Assembly: GCF_001550155.1 (NCBI RefSeq)
Contig: NZ_LRUF01000008.1
Location: forward strand, 124,001 to 188,000
Reading direction: 5' to 3'
Length of the DNA stretch: 64,000 nt
Origin: Pseudoalteromonas arabiensis
GTDB taxonomy: Bacteria; Pseudomonadota; Gammaproteobacteria; Enterobacterales; Alteromonadaceae
Positions within the stretch are counted from its first letter, which is position 1. Every line of letters starts with the position of its first letter. Positions 63,091-64,000 of this stretch are shown here, one piece after another. The notes under the pieces are model-generated. The model was not told where the DNA came from. It searched no databases and saw only the letters and a list, made by a program, of their open reading frames with translations. Position numbers and translations under genes: made by a program.

Positions 63091-64000
63091 GCTGCATCGC
63101 CTCTCTTTGCTTATTTAAAATTGCTAATGCTTGTTCGCTACTGCAGCGCTGTTTTGGGGTAAGTAAGGTCACAATAATACAAAGCAGCATTGATGCAGAT
63201 GTTGCTGGAATAATGGGGTTACTCCAATAAGCTTGCCAACTTGGCGTTAAAATTACCGCCATTGACACAATAAATGACACTAATAATGCCGTCATAGCGC
63301 CCTGCCAATTAAATCGGGGCCAAAAATGCCCAAGCAGTACACAAACACACAACCCCGACATCAATGTCGCAATCATATTGGTGATGTAACCAATGACATC
63401 GTTAGTAAGTAACGCCAAAAGTAAAGCCGTGCCAATTGTTAGCACTAAACCTATGCGTGATAGCAAAACGACCTCACTGGCATGTGGCATCCGTTTAAAT
63501 ACCAGCATATAGATATCACGAATCAATACACTTACCGCCGCAATGGCATCGGAACTGGCACTTGAAATAGTGGCTGAGAGTCCAGCAATTATTACCAACG
63601 CCGCCAAGCCAAAAGGAAGAAGCTCAAAGGCCATATAAGGAAATGAAAAGGCACTATTTTCAAGGGTTGGGTTGAGCTTGTATGCAGCCATACCTATTAT
63701 GGCAGGTACAATTGCAAACAGCAGATATAAACCGCCAGATAAATAAAATGACTGACGAATACTGCGAACATGCTTGCCAGAATATATCCGTTGGCGAAAT
63801 GACGGTGCAACGAGTACGCCAACCAAGACTGCAAAAAACAACGAAATACCATGTACAACACCTATTTTATCGAGTGATAAAAAGCTTTGATTCAGTACAG
63901 GTTGTGCTTCGTTGATCATCATCAAACCATCCGCTTGATAGAGCGCAACACCCGCCATCAAGAAAAACCCTATAAACAATACTAGAGCTTGAATAGAGTC
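63083..64000 (-). CDS. Sodium:solute symporter (SSS family), 3' part
   Basis: The frame is open past the right edge, so the N-terminal part is missing. About 305 residues with some eight membrane segments are visible: DSIQALVLFIGFFLMAGVALY, FAVLVGVLVAPSFRQRIYS, ATISSASSDAIAAVSVLIRD (conserved SSS element). It probably imports the sugar or sugar acid used by the two downstream genes. Substrate not known. Confidence 0.85.
   Translation of the reverse strand, partial: DSIQALVLFIGFFLMAGVALYQADGLMMINEAQPVLNQSFLSLDKIGVVHGISLFFAVLVGVLVAPSFRQRIYSGKHVRSIRQSFYLSGGLYLLFAIVPAIIGMAAYKLNPTLENSAFSFPYMAFELLPFGLAALVIIAGLSATISSASSDAIAAVSVLIRDIYMLVFKRMPHASEVVLLSRIGLVLTIGTALLLALLTNDVIGYITNMIATLMSGLCVCVLLGHFWPRFNWQGAMTALLVSFIVSMAVILTPSWQAYWSNPIIPATSASMLLCIIVTLLTPKQRCSSEQALAILNKQREAMQHD

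Overview
The window looks like chromosome of a marine gammaproteobacterium, most likely Pseudoalteromonas or a close Alteromonadales relative. The reasons are a GC content that appears to be near 40%, short AT-rich spacers with AAGGAG-type ribosome sites, the DUF3360 permease, the Ohr/OhrR pair, AstB, many Cache chemoreceptors and a GH20 hexosaminidase. The genus is inferred from gene content, not from a search.

About two thirds of the window (roughly 0.4-43 kb) is one complete type VI secretion system (T6SS) with an attached effector island. Transcribed leftwards from about 40.35 kb are tagH (FHA), tssJ, tssK, tssL (with OmpA domain), tssM, tagF and pppA. A second block follows with tssA, tssB, tssC, a second tssC-like gene, tagJ, tssE, tssF, tssG and clpV, then hcp and vgrG. 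The kinase gene ppkA and a PEGA-domain lipoprotein gene are divergent on the + strand. PpkA, PppA, TagH and TagF together make up the known threonine-phosphorylation control circuit. Gene content resembles the Pseudomonas aeruginosa H1 type (TagJ, TPP control, OmpA-type TssL), with an extra TssC paralogue.

Downstream of vgrG (16.7 to 0.4 kb, minus strand) lies the cargo island. It holds a 118-aa unknown, a PAAR tip, a helical-repeat protein and a thiolase-fold protein (candidate loading factors), and a full Rhs protein whose C-terminus combines a possible permuted NlpC/P60-like segment with a DNA/RNA non-specific nuclease. A putative immunity gene follows, then an orphan immunity gene, then a start-less orphan Rhs tip with a different nuclease and its YezG-like immunity gene. 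Further left are a DUF3380 muramidase with a lipoprotein, unknown membrane and small proteins, and a class 3 lipase with two paralogous exported proteins. A repeat of about 650 bp shared by the two Rhs copies suits toxin-tip exchange by recombination.

The right third (43-64 kb) is ordinary chromosome: a DUF1294 protein, a secreted lipocalin-like protein, an AhpD-like protein with a divergent TetR regulator and clear operators, a DUF3360 permease, two Cache chemoreceptors, a GMC oxidoreductase, Ohr/OhrR with a perfect palindromic operator, a zinc-type alcohol dehydrogenase family protein, two very small overlapping genes, AstB with a GNAT acetyltransferase, a DUF4382 lipoprotein and a MarC protein. 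The right edge holds a GH20 hexosaminidase, a KDG-kinase-like PfkB kinase and a sodium/solute symporter cut by the window. A REP-like intergenic repeat occurs three times (47.2, 53.6 and 53.8 kb).

All promoter, operator and terminator calls are by eye. Several start codons were moved from the longest open frame to one with a better ribosome site.
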